A DNA stretch of 5,888 nt, from positions 1-5,888 of the forward strand of contig JAPLUH010000032.1 in NCBI GenBank assembly GCA_026397675.1. The letters are read 5' to 3'. The notes below the pieces were generated by a model that worked only from the letters and a program-made list of their open reading frames with translations, was not told the origin of the DNA and did not search any database. This DNA is from Verrucomicrobiota bacterium. GTDB taxonomy: Bacteria; Verrucomicrobiota; Verrucomicrobiia; Limisphaerales; UBA9464. The position numbers were made by a program, and so were the translations under genes. Below are positions 1-5,823 of this stretch, in pieces. Each line of letters starts with the position of its first letter. The first letter of the stretch is position 1.

Positions 1-1
1 A

Positions 2-607
2 GGGGCCACGCTGGCTGCGCCGACGCCGATGGCTCGGCCTCGGCCGGTGGTGTTTTATGGTTCGAGTATCACGCAGGGAGGCTGTGCCGAAAATCCGGGC
101 CTGAGCTACACGGCCATATTGGGTCGGTCGCTGAATCTCGACTTCATCAACCTGGGTTTTAGTGGTGCGGGTCTTGGGGAGCCGGCCGTGGCGGAGGCGG
201 TGGCGGAGATCGACGCGGAGGCCTTCGTGCTCGACTACTGGGCCAACCCGTCGCCCGAAGTATTCCGCGACACCCTGCCGGGATTTGTGGACGCGTTGCG
301 GCGGCGGCATCCGCGCACGCCGATTCTCGTCACCGGCCCGTTTTGGTTTCCGGCCGAAGCGGGATCGGACGCAATCCATGCCCAACAAGAGAGCAAGCGC
401 AAGACGGCCCGCGACTTCGTGGCCGCCCGGCGGAAAGCGGGAGACCGGGAAATCGTGTTCGTGGATGGGCTCGAAATGCTGTCGCGCTCCCAGGGTTCGG
501 GATTGGTGGACGGGGTGCATCCCAACTCGCTGGGTTTCCAATGGTGTGCCAATGGGCTCGAACCGCAGTTGCGGCGGGCCTTGAAACTGCCGTCTAAACG
601 GCGCTGA
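2..607 (+). CDS. SGNH/GDSL hydrolase, C-terminal catalytic part (5' truncated by window edge)
   Basis: The reading frame is open to the left edge, so the true start lies outside the window; the ATG at 29 is probably internal. Residue numbers here count from that ATG. The sequence shows the SGNH blocks in order: YGSSITQGG with the presumed nucleophile Ser13, the block II stretch NLGFSGAG, Asn73 in WANPSP as a candidate oxyanion-hole residue, and VDGVHPN with Asp161 and His164 as the Asp-x-x-His pair. The GSSITQGGC form resembles the GDSL_3 family, in which an N-terminal beta-sandwich (GxDLY-type) domain precedes the hydrolase domain; that domain would be upstream. Such enzymes usually act as esterases or carbohydrate deacetylases, but the substrate cannot be read here. 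A hairpin directly follows the stop and the next gene starts about 100 bp later, so it is probably a separate unit from the ars genes. The fold is confident; the exact reaction is not. Confidence 0.85.
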   Translation, partial: GATLAAPTPMARPRPVVFYGSSITQGGCAENPGLSYTAILGRSLNLDFINLGFSGAGLGEPAVAEAVAEIDAEAFVLDYWANPSPEVFRDTLPGFVDALRRRHPRTPILVTGPFWFPAEAGSDAIHAQQESKRKTARDFVAARRKAGDREIVFVDGLEMLSRSQGSGLVDGVHPNSLGFQWCANGLEPQLRRALKLPSKRR

Positions 608-614
608 GGCTGTG

Positions 615-635
615 CGGATTCCCGCCCGGAATCCG
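615..635 (+). terminator. Hairpin after the SGNH hydrolase gene, candidate terminator
   Basis: A perfect 8-bp stem (CGGATTCC at 615-622, GGAATCCG at 628-635) closes a 5-nt loop and begins 7 bp after the stop codon. No T-tract follows, so it is not a classic Rho-independent terminator. It may still act as a 3'-end-protecting hairpin or a weak terminator that insulates the ars operon. Confidence 0.4.
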
Positions 636-671
636 GCTGGTTCGCTGCAGGAAATCTGGACCACAAAGAGC

Positions 672-700
672 TTGTGCCTGCGCGCGCGGCTGCTTTTCAT
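672..700 (+). promoter_or_regulatory. Candidate sigma70-like promoter for the ars operon
   Basis: TTGTGC (672-677) and TTTCAT (695-700) are separated by 17 bp, with 3/6 and 4/6 matches to the -35 and -10 consensus. It is the best-placed candidate in the 101-bp gap before arsR. It would put the transcription start at about 707, right at the arsR start region and inside the inverted repeat at 701-716. The match is weak and inferred from position. Confidence 0.3.
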
Positions 701-716
701 ATCGGTCAATGCCGAT
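701..716. promoter_or_regulatory. Inverted repeat, candidate ArsR operator
   Basis: ATCGG (701-705) and CCGAT (712-716) are perfect inverted arms around a 6-nt centre; the symmetry extends to 6/8 if the arms are lengthened to 698-719. ArsR/SmtB-family repressors bind short dyads overlapping their own promoters, and this one lies just downstream of the candidate -10 and overlaps the possible arsR starts at 709 and 715. Autoregulation is inferred from position and symmetry, not from a known consensus. Confidence 0.4.
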
Positions 717-1164
717 GCGTTTAACAATGCCAGCCAAGCCGCTCGTGCGCGCCGCCGCGGCCTTGGCCGACGGAAATCGGGTGCGCATCCTCCGGGCGAT
801 CTCCGGGGCCGAGTTGTGCGTGTGCGAATTGTGCGATGGGCTGGGCCTGACCCAGTCCACCTTGTCCACCCACTTGCGGGTGCTGCACGATGCCGGGCTG
901 AGCGCCTCCCGCAAGGAGGGCAAATGGAGCTACCATCGGCTGACGCCATTGGGCCAGTCGGTGACTGAGGCCTTTTTCGGAGTCTTCCCGTCGGTGTTGG
1001 CCACCGATGCGCACCTCCGGCGAGATCAGGCCCGCCTGGAGCGGCGTCTGGCTTTGCGCGACGAGGCCGACCAGTGCTGTGTGGGATCGCAATGCCGATC
1101 AATGGAGTCCCGGTCATTGGGATCTCGATCGCTGAAATCACGGGAGCGGAAAGGAGGCGCATGA
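709..1164 (+). CDS. arsR: ArsR-family arsenite-responsive transcriptional repressor
   Basis: This is a winged-helix repressor expected to bind the ars promoter and release it when As(III) or Sb(III) binds. Counting from the ATG at 709, residues 14-31 match the N-terminal ArsR helices (ALADGNRVRILRAI). Residues 35-42 read ELCVCELC, giving Cys37, Cys39 and Cys42 with the same spacing as the arsenite site of E. coli ArsR (Cys32/34/37). The recognition helix follows (LTQSTLSTHLRVLHDAGL) and then the wing (SRKEGKWSYHRL). The C-terminal tail is long, carries CCVGSQC (Cys123, 124, 129) and ends in a Ser/Arg-rich stretch. Start choice is uncertain: in-frame ATGs at 709, 715 and 727 all lack a Shine-Dalgarno sequence, and 727 would leave the dyad at 701-716 wholly upstream. 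The last codons contain the ribosome-binding site of the channel gene, and the stop overlaps its start by ATGA, which suggests translational coupling. Confidence 0.93.
   Translation: MPMRLTMPAKPLVRAAAALADGNRVRILRAISGAELCVCELCDGLGLTQSTLSTHLRVLHDAGLSASRKEGKWSYHRLTPLGQSVTEAFFGVFPSVLATDAHLRRDQARLERRLALRDEADQCCVGSQCRSMESRSLGSRSLKSRERKGGA
1150..1157 (+). promoter_or_regulatory. Strong Shine-Dalgarno site for the channel gene
   Basis: AAAGGAGG lies 3 nt before the ATG at 1161, within the arsR coding end. It fixes the channel start at 1161 rather than at the in-frame ATG at 1074. It is the only clear Shine-Dalgarno sequence in front of any gene in the window. Confidence 0.75.
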
Positions 1165-1865
1165 GCCAAGAAAACCGCGCATCCCGATCGCTGCCCTGGG
1201 CTCCATGGTTGGCGGAGTTTCTGGGCACGTTCCTCATCGTGTTCGCGGGCACCGGAGCCATCGTGGCCAATGAAGTCTCGCATGGGGCGGTCACCCACCC
1301 GGGCATCGCACTCACGTTTGGAGCGGTGGTGATGGTGCTCATCTACGGGTTCGGTGAAACCAGCGGGGCCCATTTCAATCCGGCGGTGACGGTGTCCCTG
1401 GCGGCCGCCCGTCGCTTTGAGTGGCAGGCGGTTCCGGCCTATGTGGTAGTTCAATGTGGCGGGGCCTTGGCGGCCAGTGGGCTGTTGCGGTGGCTGTTTC
1501 CCGCCGTCGTGAATTTGGGAGCCACCCGGCCTTCGGGATGGGATTCCCACAGCCTGGTTTACGAAGCGATCCTGACCTTCTTCCTCATGTTGGTGATCTT
1601 GCGGGTTTCGGTCGGGGCCAAAGAAAAAGGCATCACCGCCGCCGTGGCCATCGGTGCAACGGTAGGGTTGGAGGCGATGTTCGCTGGGCCGATTTGCGGA
1701 GCCTCCATGAATCCCGCACGTTCCCTCGGTCCGGCCGTTTTCGGGGCCGGTCTCGGTTCGCTGTGGATTTACTGTCTGGGCCCGATGTTCGGGGCGCTCT
1801 TGGCGGTTCCGGTGCATCGCATCCTTCAAGGGACCCGTGTGGGTTCAAACTGCGGTCCGTCCTGA
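1161..1865 (+). CDS. aqpS: MIP-family channel (aquaglyceroporin, AqpS-like), probable arsenite channel
   Basis: This 234-residue membrane protein has the normal length of the MIP/aquaporin family. It starts its first membrane helix with WLAEFLGTFLIVFAGTGA (about residues 16-33) and has both pore loops: HFNPAVT with Asn73-Pro-Ala, and SMNPARS with Asn184-Pro-Ala followed by Arg187. Hydrophobic stretches between them fit the six-helix fold. Counting by eye against human AQP1, the selectivity filter reads about Phe53/Ala172/Ala181/Arg187. Small residues at the second and third positions suggest a pore wide enough for uncharged solutes such as glycerol or As(OH)3. Its place between arsR and arsC matches S. 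meliloti aqpS, where the channel lets arsenite out after arsenate reduction and replaces an ArsB/Acr3 pump. The start is set by the AAAGGAGG site and the ATGA overlap with arsR. The family is certain; the arsenite role is inferred from context, and the gene symbol follows that. Confidence 0.9.
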   Translation: MSQENRASRSLPWAPWLAEFLGTFLIVFAGTGAIVANEVSHGAVTHPGIALTFGAVVMVLIYGFGETSGAHFNPAVTVSLAAARRFEWQAVPAYVVVQCGGALAASGLLRWLFPAVVNLGATRPSGWDSHSLVYEAILTFFLMLVILRVSVGAKEKGITAAVAIGATVGLEAMFAGPICGASMNPARSLGPAVFGAGLGSLWIYCLGPMFGALLAVPVHRILQGTRVGSNCGPS

Positions 1866-1930
1866 GTTGGTCGTACTAAAACACCCCAGCCGAATCGCCC
1901 GAACAAGTCCTCCTCCAACATCCTCTCTCC

Positions 1931-2395
1931 ATGAAACTTCTGGAATTCCGAACCCTCCTGACCCAGCACCCCAGTGCGCTCCTGCGATTCCAACGACCGG
2001 ATGGCACCTTGCTTCCGATCCATGTGCATGTCTCAGAAGTAGCACGGGTCGAGAAGCACTACATCGACTGTGGCGGGGTGCTTCGGGCCGATGCATTTTG
2101 CCGCCTGCAAACCTGGGTGGCCGACGATGTGGATCATCGCCTGAGCGCCGCAAAACTCCTGGCCATTTTCGACAAGGCGGGCCCGGTCGGATTGCGCGAC
2201 GACTTGGAGGTCGATGTCGAACACGAGGTCGGCTTTGTCACGCAAATGCCGCTCGAGTCTATCACGGAGCAGGGTGGGGAACTCGTCCTGCATCTGGGGC
2301 TTCGACACACCGATTGCCTGGCCCAGGATCGTTGCCAAGTCGCCGCACCAGCCCCTCAAACAATCGGTTTTCGCTCCCTGCCCAAAGCACGATGA
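1931..2395 (+). CDS. DUF6428-like small protein of ars operons, function unknown
   Basis: This 154-residue soluble protein has no signal peptide or membrane segment. I match it, from memory of the family pattern, to DUF6428, small proteins often encoded beside arsR in bacterial arsenic clusters. Visible features are an N-terminal MKLLEFRTLL helix; PDGTLLPIHVHVSEV with His31, His33 and Glu36; a YIDCGG motif with Cys47; VDHRL at 67-71; an acidic strand DDLEVDVEHEV at 90-100; and a C-terminal RHTDCLAQDRC with Cys129 and Cys135. The paired Cys and His residues could bind metal or arsenite, or serve a redox role, but no activity can be assigned. It follows the channel gene after 65 bp and its stop overlaps the arsC start by ATGA, so it is very likely co-translated with arsC. 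No Shine-Dalgarno sequence precedes the ATG; the upstream 30 nt are pyrimidine-rich instead. Confidence 0.8.
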   Translation: MKLLEFRTLLTQHPSALLRFQRPDGTLLPIHVHVSEVARVEKHYIDCGGVLRADAFCRLQTWVADDVDHRLSAAKLLAIFDKAGPVGLRDDLEVDVEHEVGFVTQMPLESITEQGGELVLHLGLRHTDCLAQDRCQVAAPAPQTIGFRSLPKAR

Positions 2396-2862
2396 CTGCC
2401 CCCATGAATCCAGAAACTCAAACCCCCTTAATCCTCGTGCTGTGCACGGGCAACTCCTGTCGCAGCCACATGGCCGAGGCCATTTTGCGTGCGGCCGCGG
2501 GCGGGGTGTTCCGCGTGGCCAGTGCCGGTAGCAAACCCGCCGGGTATGTCCACCCGCTGTCTATTCGGGCGCTGGCTGAGATCGGCATCGACCTGGCGGG
2601 CCACACCTCCAAACACATGAACCTCTTCCTCGACCAGCCGGTGGAGACGGTGATCACCGTGTGCGGCAATGCCGACCAAGTGTGTCCGGTGTATCCGGGC
2701 CAGGCGAATCGCTACCACTGGCCCTTCGAAGATCCGGCCCACGCCCCAGGCACCGAAGACGAGCAAATGGAGGTGTTCCGACGAGTCCGCGACGAGATTC
2801 GCCGCGTGTTCGAGGCCTATGCCCGGGGCCGTATCGATCAGGCCCGGTCTAGGGTTGACTGA
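2392..2862 (+). CDS. arsC: Arsenate reductase, thioredoxin-coupled low-molecular-weight phosphatase type
   Basis: This cytoplasmic enzyme would reduce arsenate to arsenite using a cascade of three cysteines that is reset by thioredoxin. The 156-residue protein has the P-loop LCTGNSCRS (nucleophile Cys18, Arg24), then TVCGNADQVCP with Cys91 and Cys98. The six-residue gap between these two cysteines is the same as between Cys82 and Cys89 of S. aureus ArsC. FEDPA supplies the general acid Asp114. All catalytic residues are therefore present, and the length is close to the usual 130-140 with short N- and C-terminal extensions. The ATG at 2392 overlaps the stop of the preceding gene; an alternative in-frame ATG at 2404 would remove four residues. 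The reading frame stays open far upstream to 1837, but that part overlaps the DUF6428 gene and is not coding. Its product, arsenite, is the expected substrate of the channel encoded upstream. It is clearly unlike the glutaredoxin-dependent ArsC of E. coli. Confidence 0.95.
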   Translation: MTAPMNPETQTPLILVLCTGNSCRSHMAEAILRAAAGGVFRVASAGSKPAGYVHPLSIRALAEIGIDLAGHTSKHMNLFLDQPVETVITVCGNADQVCPVYPGQANRYHWPFEDPAHAPGTEDEQMEVFRRVRDEIRRVFEAYARGRIDQARSRVD

Positions 2863-2863
2863 A

Positions 2864-2892
2864 TGGTTCGGCTGTAAAGTTGATGCCGACCA
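2864..2892 (+). terminator. Hairpin after arsC, candidate end of the ars operon
   Basis: TGGTTCGGC (2864-2872) can pair with GCCGACCA (2885-2892), leaving one T bulged and a 12-nt loop. It begins 2 bp after the arsC stop. Only a weak T-rich stretch follows, so termination efficiency is doubtful. Confidence 0.35.
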
Positions 2893-2960
2893 ATTTCCTG
2901 CAACGGGTCAATACCGCGGATTGAGTTCGTGGCCCTGTATGGTTTTCTCGGCTTAGCGCG

Positions 2961-4280
2961 ATGACTGTGAACCCACTACTTCAATGGTCTTTGAGAAAGA
3001 TCTCTGCTGCCTTGCAGTCCGGAGAGCTGACGCCGACCCAGTTGACCGAAACGGCCCTTGAGTCGGCTCGGCGGGGGGCTGCCTCACGGGCGTTCATTGT
3101 GATCGACGAGGCCGGGTCGAAGGCCCAAGCCGTAGCCCTCGAGGCGTCCGGTCCCCAGGGTCCGCTCTGGGGGTTGCCGCTCTCGGTGAAGGATCTCTTC
3201 GATGTTCGGGGTCTGCCCACGACATGTGGGTCGCCGTTTTATGCGGGTACCCGGCCGGTGCCCCAGACGGACTGTCCGTACGTGGCCGATTGGCGCGCGC
3301 AGGGGACCGTGTTGGTGGGCAAGACGAACTTGAACGAGTTCGCCTACGGCATCACCGGCGAGAATCGCTGGTTCGGCGATGTCACCCAGCCGGGGCATCC
3401 GGACCGTTTGACCGGGGGATCCAGTTCTGGAGCGGCAGCCAGTGTGCTCATGGGTGCGGCCGCAATCGGTTTGGGCACCGACACGGGCGGATCTTTGCGT
3501 GCACCGGCGGCGCTGTGCGGGTTGGTGTCGTATCGGGCGACCTTGGGCAGCGAGGATGCTTCCGGGAGTTTTCCGCTGGCCCATGCGTTCGATACGCTCG
3601 GTTGGCTGCAGCGCAGCTTGGGCGATTTGCCCTGGGTGGCTCGGAACCTCCGGCCCAGCATCGCCTCGCCGGTGGTGTCGCGGGCTCCTCGGGTGGGCGT
3701 GGTTCGGGGCGATTGGCTGGCTCCGGCTGAGCCTGAGGTGACGGCCGGACTGGAGAGTTTTGTGGAAGCGTTGAAGGCCGGCGGTGCCTCGGTGGAATCG
3801 TTTGAAGGCATCGGGTGGGACCGTGCGGTGGACTGCTTCGTGCCCATCCAGGCCCATGAGGCCCATGCCACCCACGCGCCTTATTTACCGCACCATGCGG
3901 GTGCTTACGATCCGGCGATCCTGCCCCGGTTGGAATTGGGGCGGGGAATTTCCGCTGCGCGGTATTCCGAATTGCTCGCCGAACGCGATGCATTCCGTCG
4001 CGGGTTCGACCCGCTCTTCGCGCGATTCGATGTCCTCATCGCTCCGGCCAGTGCGATGCGTGTTCTGAAGGCCGGCGTTGATCATGCTGCTACCCGACCC
4101 CGCATGATCCGGCTCACGGCGCCGGCCAGCTTGGGCGGATTGCCGGTGGTGACGGTCCCCTGGATCGAACGCGGAGAACCCGGTCTGGGGTTCCAATGCA
4201 TGGGAGCTCCCGGTTCAGATGGTATGCTGTGGTCGTTCGCTGAATGGTTAGCGGACTTGCATCTGCCGCAGATTCCCTGA
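2961..4280 (+). CDS. Amidase-signature family hydrolase
   Basis: This enzyme would hydrolyse a carboxamide (or amide-like) bond with a Ser-cisSer-Lys triad. The 439-residue protein shows the family core: GLPLSVKDLFDV with Lys77; VGKTNLNEFAYGITGEN at 119-135; the Gly/Ser-rich segment TGGSSSGAAASV with cis-Ser154; and GTDTGGSLRAPAAL with nucleophile Ser178. The 24-residue spacing between the two serines equals that of FAAH (217/241) and malonamidase E2 (131/155). The C-terminal part (FDVLIAPAS, ASLGGLPVVTVP) also fits. It is somewhat shorter than typical GatA, and no gatB or gatC is visible nearby, so a glutaminyl-tRNA amidotransferase role is unlikely; a general amidase or an AtzF/biuret-type hydrolase is as likely. 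It starts 98 bp after arsC with no Shine-Dalgarno sequence, and nothing links it to arsenic. The family is certain, the substrate unknown. Confidence 0.9.
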   Translation: MTVNPLLQWSLRKISAALQSGELTPTQLTETALESARRGAASRAFIVIDEAGSKAQAVALEASGPQGPLWGLPLSVKDLFDVRGLPTTCGSPFYAGTRPVPQTDCPYVADWRAQGTVLVGKTNLNEFAYGITGENRWFGDVTQPGHPDRLTGGSSSGAAASVLMGAAAIGLGTDTGGSLRAPAALCGLVSYRATLGSEDASGSFPLAHAFDTLGWLQRSLGDLPWVARNLRPSIASPVVSRAPRVGVVRGDWLAPAEPEVTAGLESFVEALKAGGASVESFEGIGWDRAVDCFVPIQAHEAHATHAPYLPHHAGAYDPAILPRLELGRGISAARYSELLAERDAFRRGFDPLFARFDVLIAPASAMRVLKAGVDHAATRPRMIRLTAPASLGGLPVVTVPWIERGEPGLGFQCMGAPGSDGMLWSFAEWLADLHLPQIP

Positions 4281-4348
4281 CGGGATGGGCCTCGGTGAGC
4301 CTTCTGTTTGGGGCGGGCGTCGATCCTGATGGGGATCCTCTGATTTTG

Positions 4349-4371
4349 ATTCCGTGATCCGTCACCGGAAT
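4349..4371 (+). terminator. Bulged hairpin between the amidase and DHS-like genes
   Basis: ATTCCG plus TGA (4349-4357) pairs with TCA, a bulged C and CGGAAT (4362-4371) around a 4-nt loop, giving nine base pairs. A T-rich stretch (about 4381-4397) follows some 10 nt later. It could end the amidase transcript or sit in the 5' leader of the next gene. A smaller dyad (GATCC 4322-4326, GGATC 4333-4337) lies just upstream. Confidence 0.35.
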
Positions 4372-4427
4372 TCCGCAGAGTTTTGCGTTTTTCATTTTCG
4401 GTTTCCCGGCACACTGCACTCGTCTCT

Positions 4428-5606
4428 ATGAGCAAAGCGTCCGCCCACAAGATCTCGAAGAAGTTCGCCGCCTACCCTCGGCTCAACCCGTTTGCCGTCG
4501 GCAAGAGTATCTCTGCTGCCGATCTCATCGATCAGTCGATGTTGGCCTACAATGGTGGCCGATTGCGCGAGGCGGCCCAGCTGCTTGCCAAGAAAATGCT
4601 GCCGAATGACGGGTTCATCGGCATGTCGTTGACCGGTGCCCTCACTCCGGCTGGCTTGGGTAAGAGCTGCCTCATCCCGCTGATGAAGGGCGGCTACGTG
4701 GACTGGATTATTTCGACGGGTGCTAATTTGTATCACGATTTGCACTTCGGTTTGGACATGCACTTGCACAGCGGCACGCCGTTCCTTGACGACGTGGAAT
4801 TGCATGATGAGGGCGTCATCCGCATTTACGATGTGCTCTTTGATTACAACGTGCTGCTCGATACCGACGCGTTCGTGCGAGAGGTGATCCAGTGTCCGGA
4901 GTTCCAGAAGGTCATGGGCACCGACGAGTTCCATTACTTGCTCGGCAAATACGTGCACGCCCGCCAGAAGAAGCTGGGCATCCGGGATAGTTCTATCCTG
5001 GCAACGGCCTACCAGTGCGGTATCCCTATTTTCACCAGCAGCCCGGGCGATAGTTCCATTGGTATGAATGTGGCGGCGATGTCGTTGCGCGGATCGCAAT
5101 TGCTGCCCGATGTGAACCGCGACGTAAACCAGACGGCGGGTATCGTGTATCACGCCAAGAGCACGGGTCACACGAGCAGCGTGTTCATCTTGGGCGGCGG
5201 CAGTCCGAAGAACTTCATGCTGCAAACCGAGCCGCAAATTCAGGAGGTCATGGGCATCCAAGAGAAGGGGCACGACTACTTCCTGCAGTGCACGGATGCG
5301 CGTCCGGACACGGGTGGTCTTAGCGGTGCCACGCCTGCCGAGGCGGTGAGCTGGGGTAAGATTGATCCGGACAAGCTCCCGGACTCGGTGGTGTGCTACA
5401 CCGACAGCACCATCGCTCTGCCGCTGCTGACGGCGTACGTCACGGCGCGAGTCAAGCCCCGCAAGCTCAAGCGTCTTTACGACCACCGCGACGCGATCCT
5501 CGGCAAGGTACGCGAGATGTACCTGAAGACCGGCACCGTCGACAAAGTCCTCACCAGCCGCAAAGTCGCCAAGCGCTCCACCTCCATCGGCCTCAAAAAA
5601 GCCTAA
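4428..5606 (+). CDS. Deoxyhypusine synthase family protein (bacterial DHS-like)
   Basis: Family members use NAD and spermidine to transfer an aminobutyl group to a lysine of eIF5A, or to putrescine in homospermidine synthases derived from DHS. The 392-residue protein aligns along its length with human DHS: STGANLYHDLHF (NAD-binding segment), CGIPIFTSSPGDSSIG at about 197-212, FILGGGSPKN around 260, and EAVSWGKI with Glu305, Trp309 and the catalytic Lys311. However, positions matching the human spermidine contacts Asp243, His288, Asn292 and Asp316 read Met213, Asn262, Gln266 and Leu298. The catalytic step is probably kept but the substrate may differ. Bacteria lack hypusinated eIF5A, so a polyamine-forming role such as homospermidine synthesis is plausible but unproven. 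I chose the ATG at 4428 over the in-frame ATG at 4383, because the 15 extra residues do not resemble the family; neither has a Shine-Dalgarno sequence. The gene appears monocistronic and precedes a repeat-rich tail. Confidence 0.88.
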   Translation: MSKASAHKISKKFAAYPRLNPFAVGKSISAADLIDQSMLAYNGGRLREAAQLLAKKMLPNDGFIGMSLTGALTPAGLGKSCLIPLMKGGYVDWIISTGANLYHDLHFGLDMHLHSGTPFLDDVELHDEGVIRIYDVLFDYNVLLDTDAFVREVIQCPEFQKVMGTDEFHYLLGKYVHARQKKLGIRDSSILATAYQCGIPIFTSSPGDSSIGMNVAAMSLRGSQLLPDVNRDVNQTAGIVYHAKSTGHTSSVFILGGGSPKNFMLQTEPQIQEVMGIQEKGHDYFLQCTDARPDTGGLSGATPAEAVSWGKIDPDKLPDSVVCYTDSTIALPLLTAYVTARVKPRKLKRLYDHRDAILGKVREMYLKTGTVDKVLTSRKVAKRSTSIGLKKA

Positions 5607-5772
5607 GGGGTCGGTCCCGCCTATTTACACAAAAGGGGGCACTCTCAACTCTGCTGTTGTCGTTGCGGTGGCTCCGCGGTATCGGGCCTCCGCTCGCTGA
5701 GTAGGCTCTGGGGAGGATGATCTTTCGCGCTTTGCGCGAGGGGTGAGGTTGTTCGCCTCCAAGGCTCGCTAC

Positions 5773-5823
5773 GGCCCGACACCGCTCCGCTGCGGTTTTT
5801 GGTGGGCTCCGCGGTATCGGGCC
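5773..5823. repeat. Long inverted repeat spanning the spacer and second repeat copy
   Basis: GGCCCGACACCGC (5773-5785) is the reverse complement, at 12 of 13 positions, of GCGGTATCGGGCC (5811-5823); the intervening 25 nt would be the loop. The same arm also matches copy 1 (5676-5688). This gives the repeat a palindromic organisation typical of extragenic hairpin elements. Confidence 0.6.
5781..5800 (+). terminator. Terminator-like hairpin with T-run inside the repeat spacer
   Basis: ACCGC (5781-5785) pairs with GCGGT (5792-5796) around a 6-nt loop and is followed by a run of Ts up to 5800. The form is that of a short Rho-independent terminator on the + strand, about 175 bp after the DHS-like gene. 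The stem is only 5 bp, and the left arm could instead pair with 5811-5815, so function is uncertain. Confidence 0.35.

Noticed and set aside
1074..1160. 29-residue N-terminal extension of the channel from the ATG at 1074
   Set aside because: It overlaps arsR, is not membrane-like, and the perfect Shine-Dalgarno site directly precedes the ATG at 1161, which gives a normal MIP N-terminus.
1866..1930. Promoter or terminator between the channel gene and the DUF6428 gene
   Set aside because: The 65-bp gap shows no convincing hairpin, -35/-10 pair or Shine-Dalgarno sequence; read-through transcription of one operon is the simpler reading.
1837..2391. Upstream in-frame extension of arsC across the whole DUF6428 region
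   Set aside because: The frame is open but its translation is low-complexity and unlike any ArsC N-terminus, and the overlapping frame 1931-2395 encodes a coherent family-like protein. The ATG at 2392 gives a normal-length ArsC.
3084..3875. Antisense open frame opposite the amidase
   Set aside because: Pro/Arg/His-rich composition and no motif; GC-rich third positions of the real gene remove stops on this strand.
4392..5486. Long antisense open frame (364 codons) opposite the DHS-like gene
   Set aside because: Translation is Arg/His/Val-rich with no recognisable motif; it is a codon-bias shadow of a well-supported gene on the other strand.
5607..5620. GGG-CCC mini-dyad right after the DHS-like stop as a terminator
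   Set aside because: The stem is only 3-4 bp and no T-tract follows, so it is not distinguishable from chance in GC-rich DNA.
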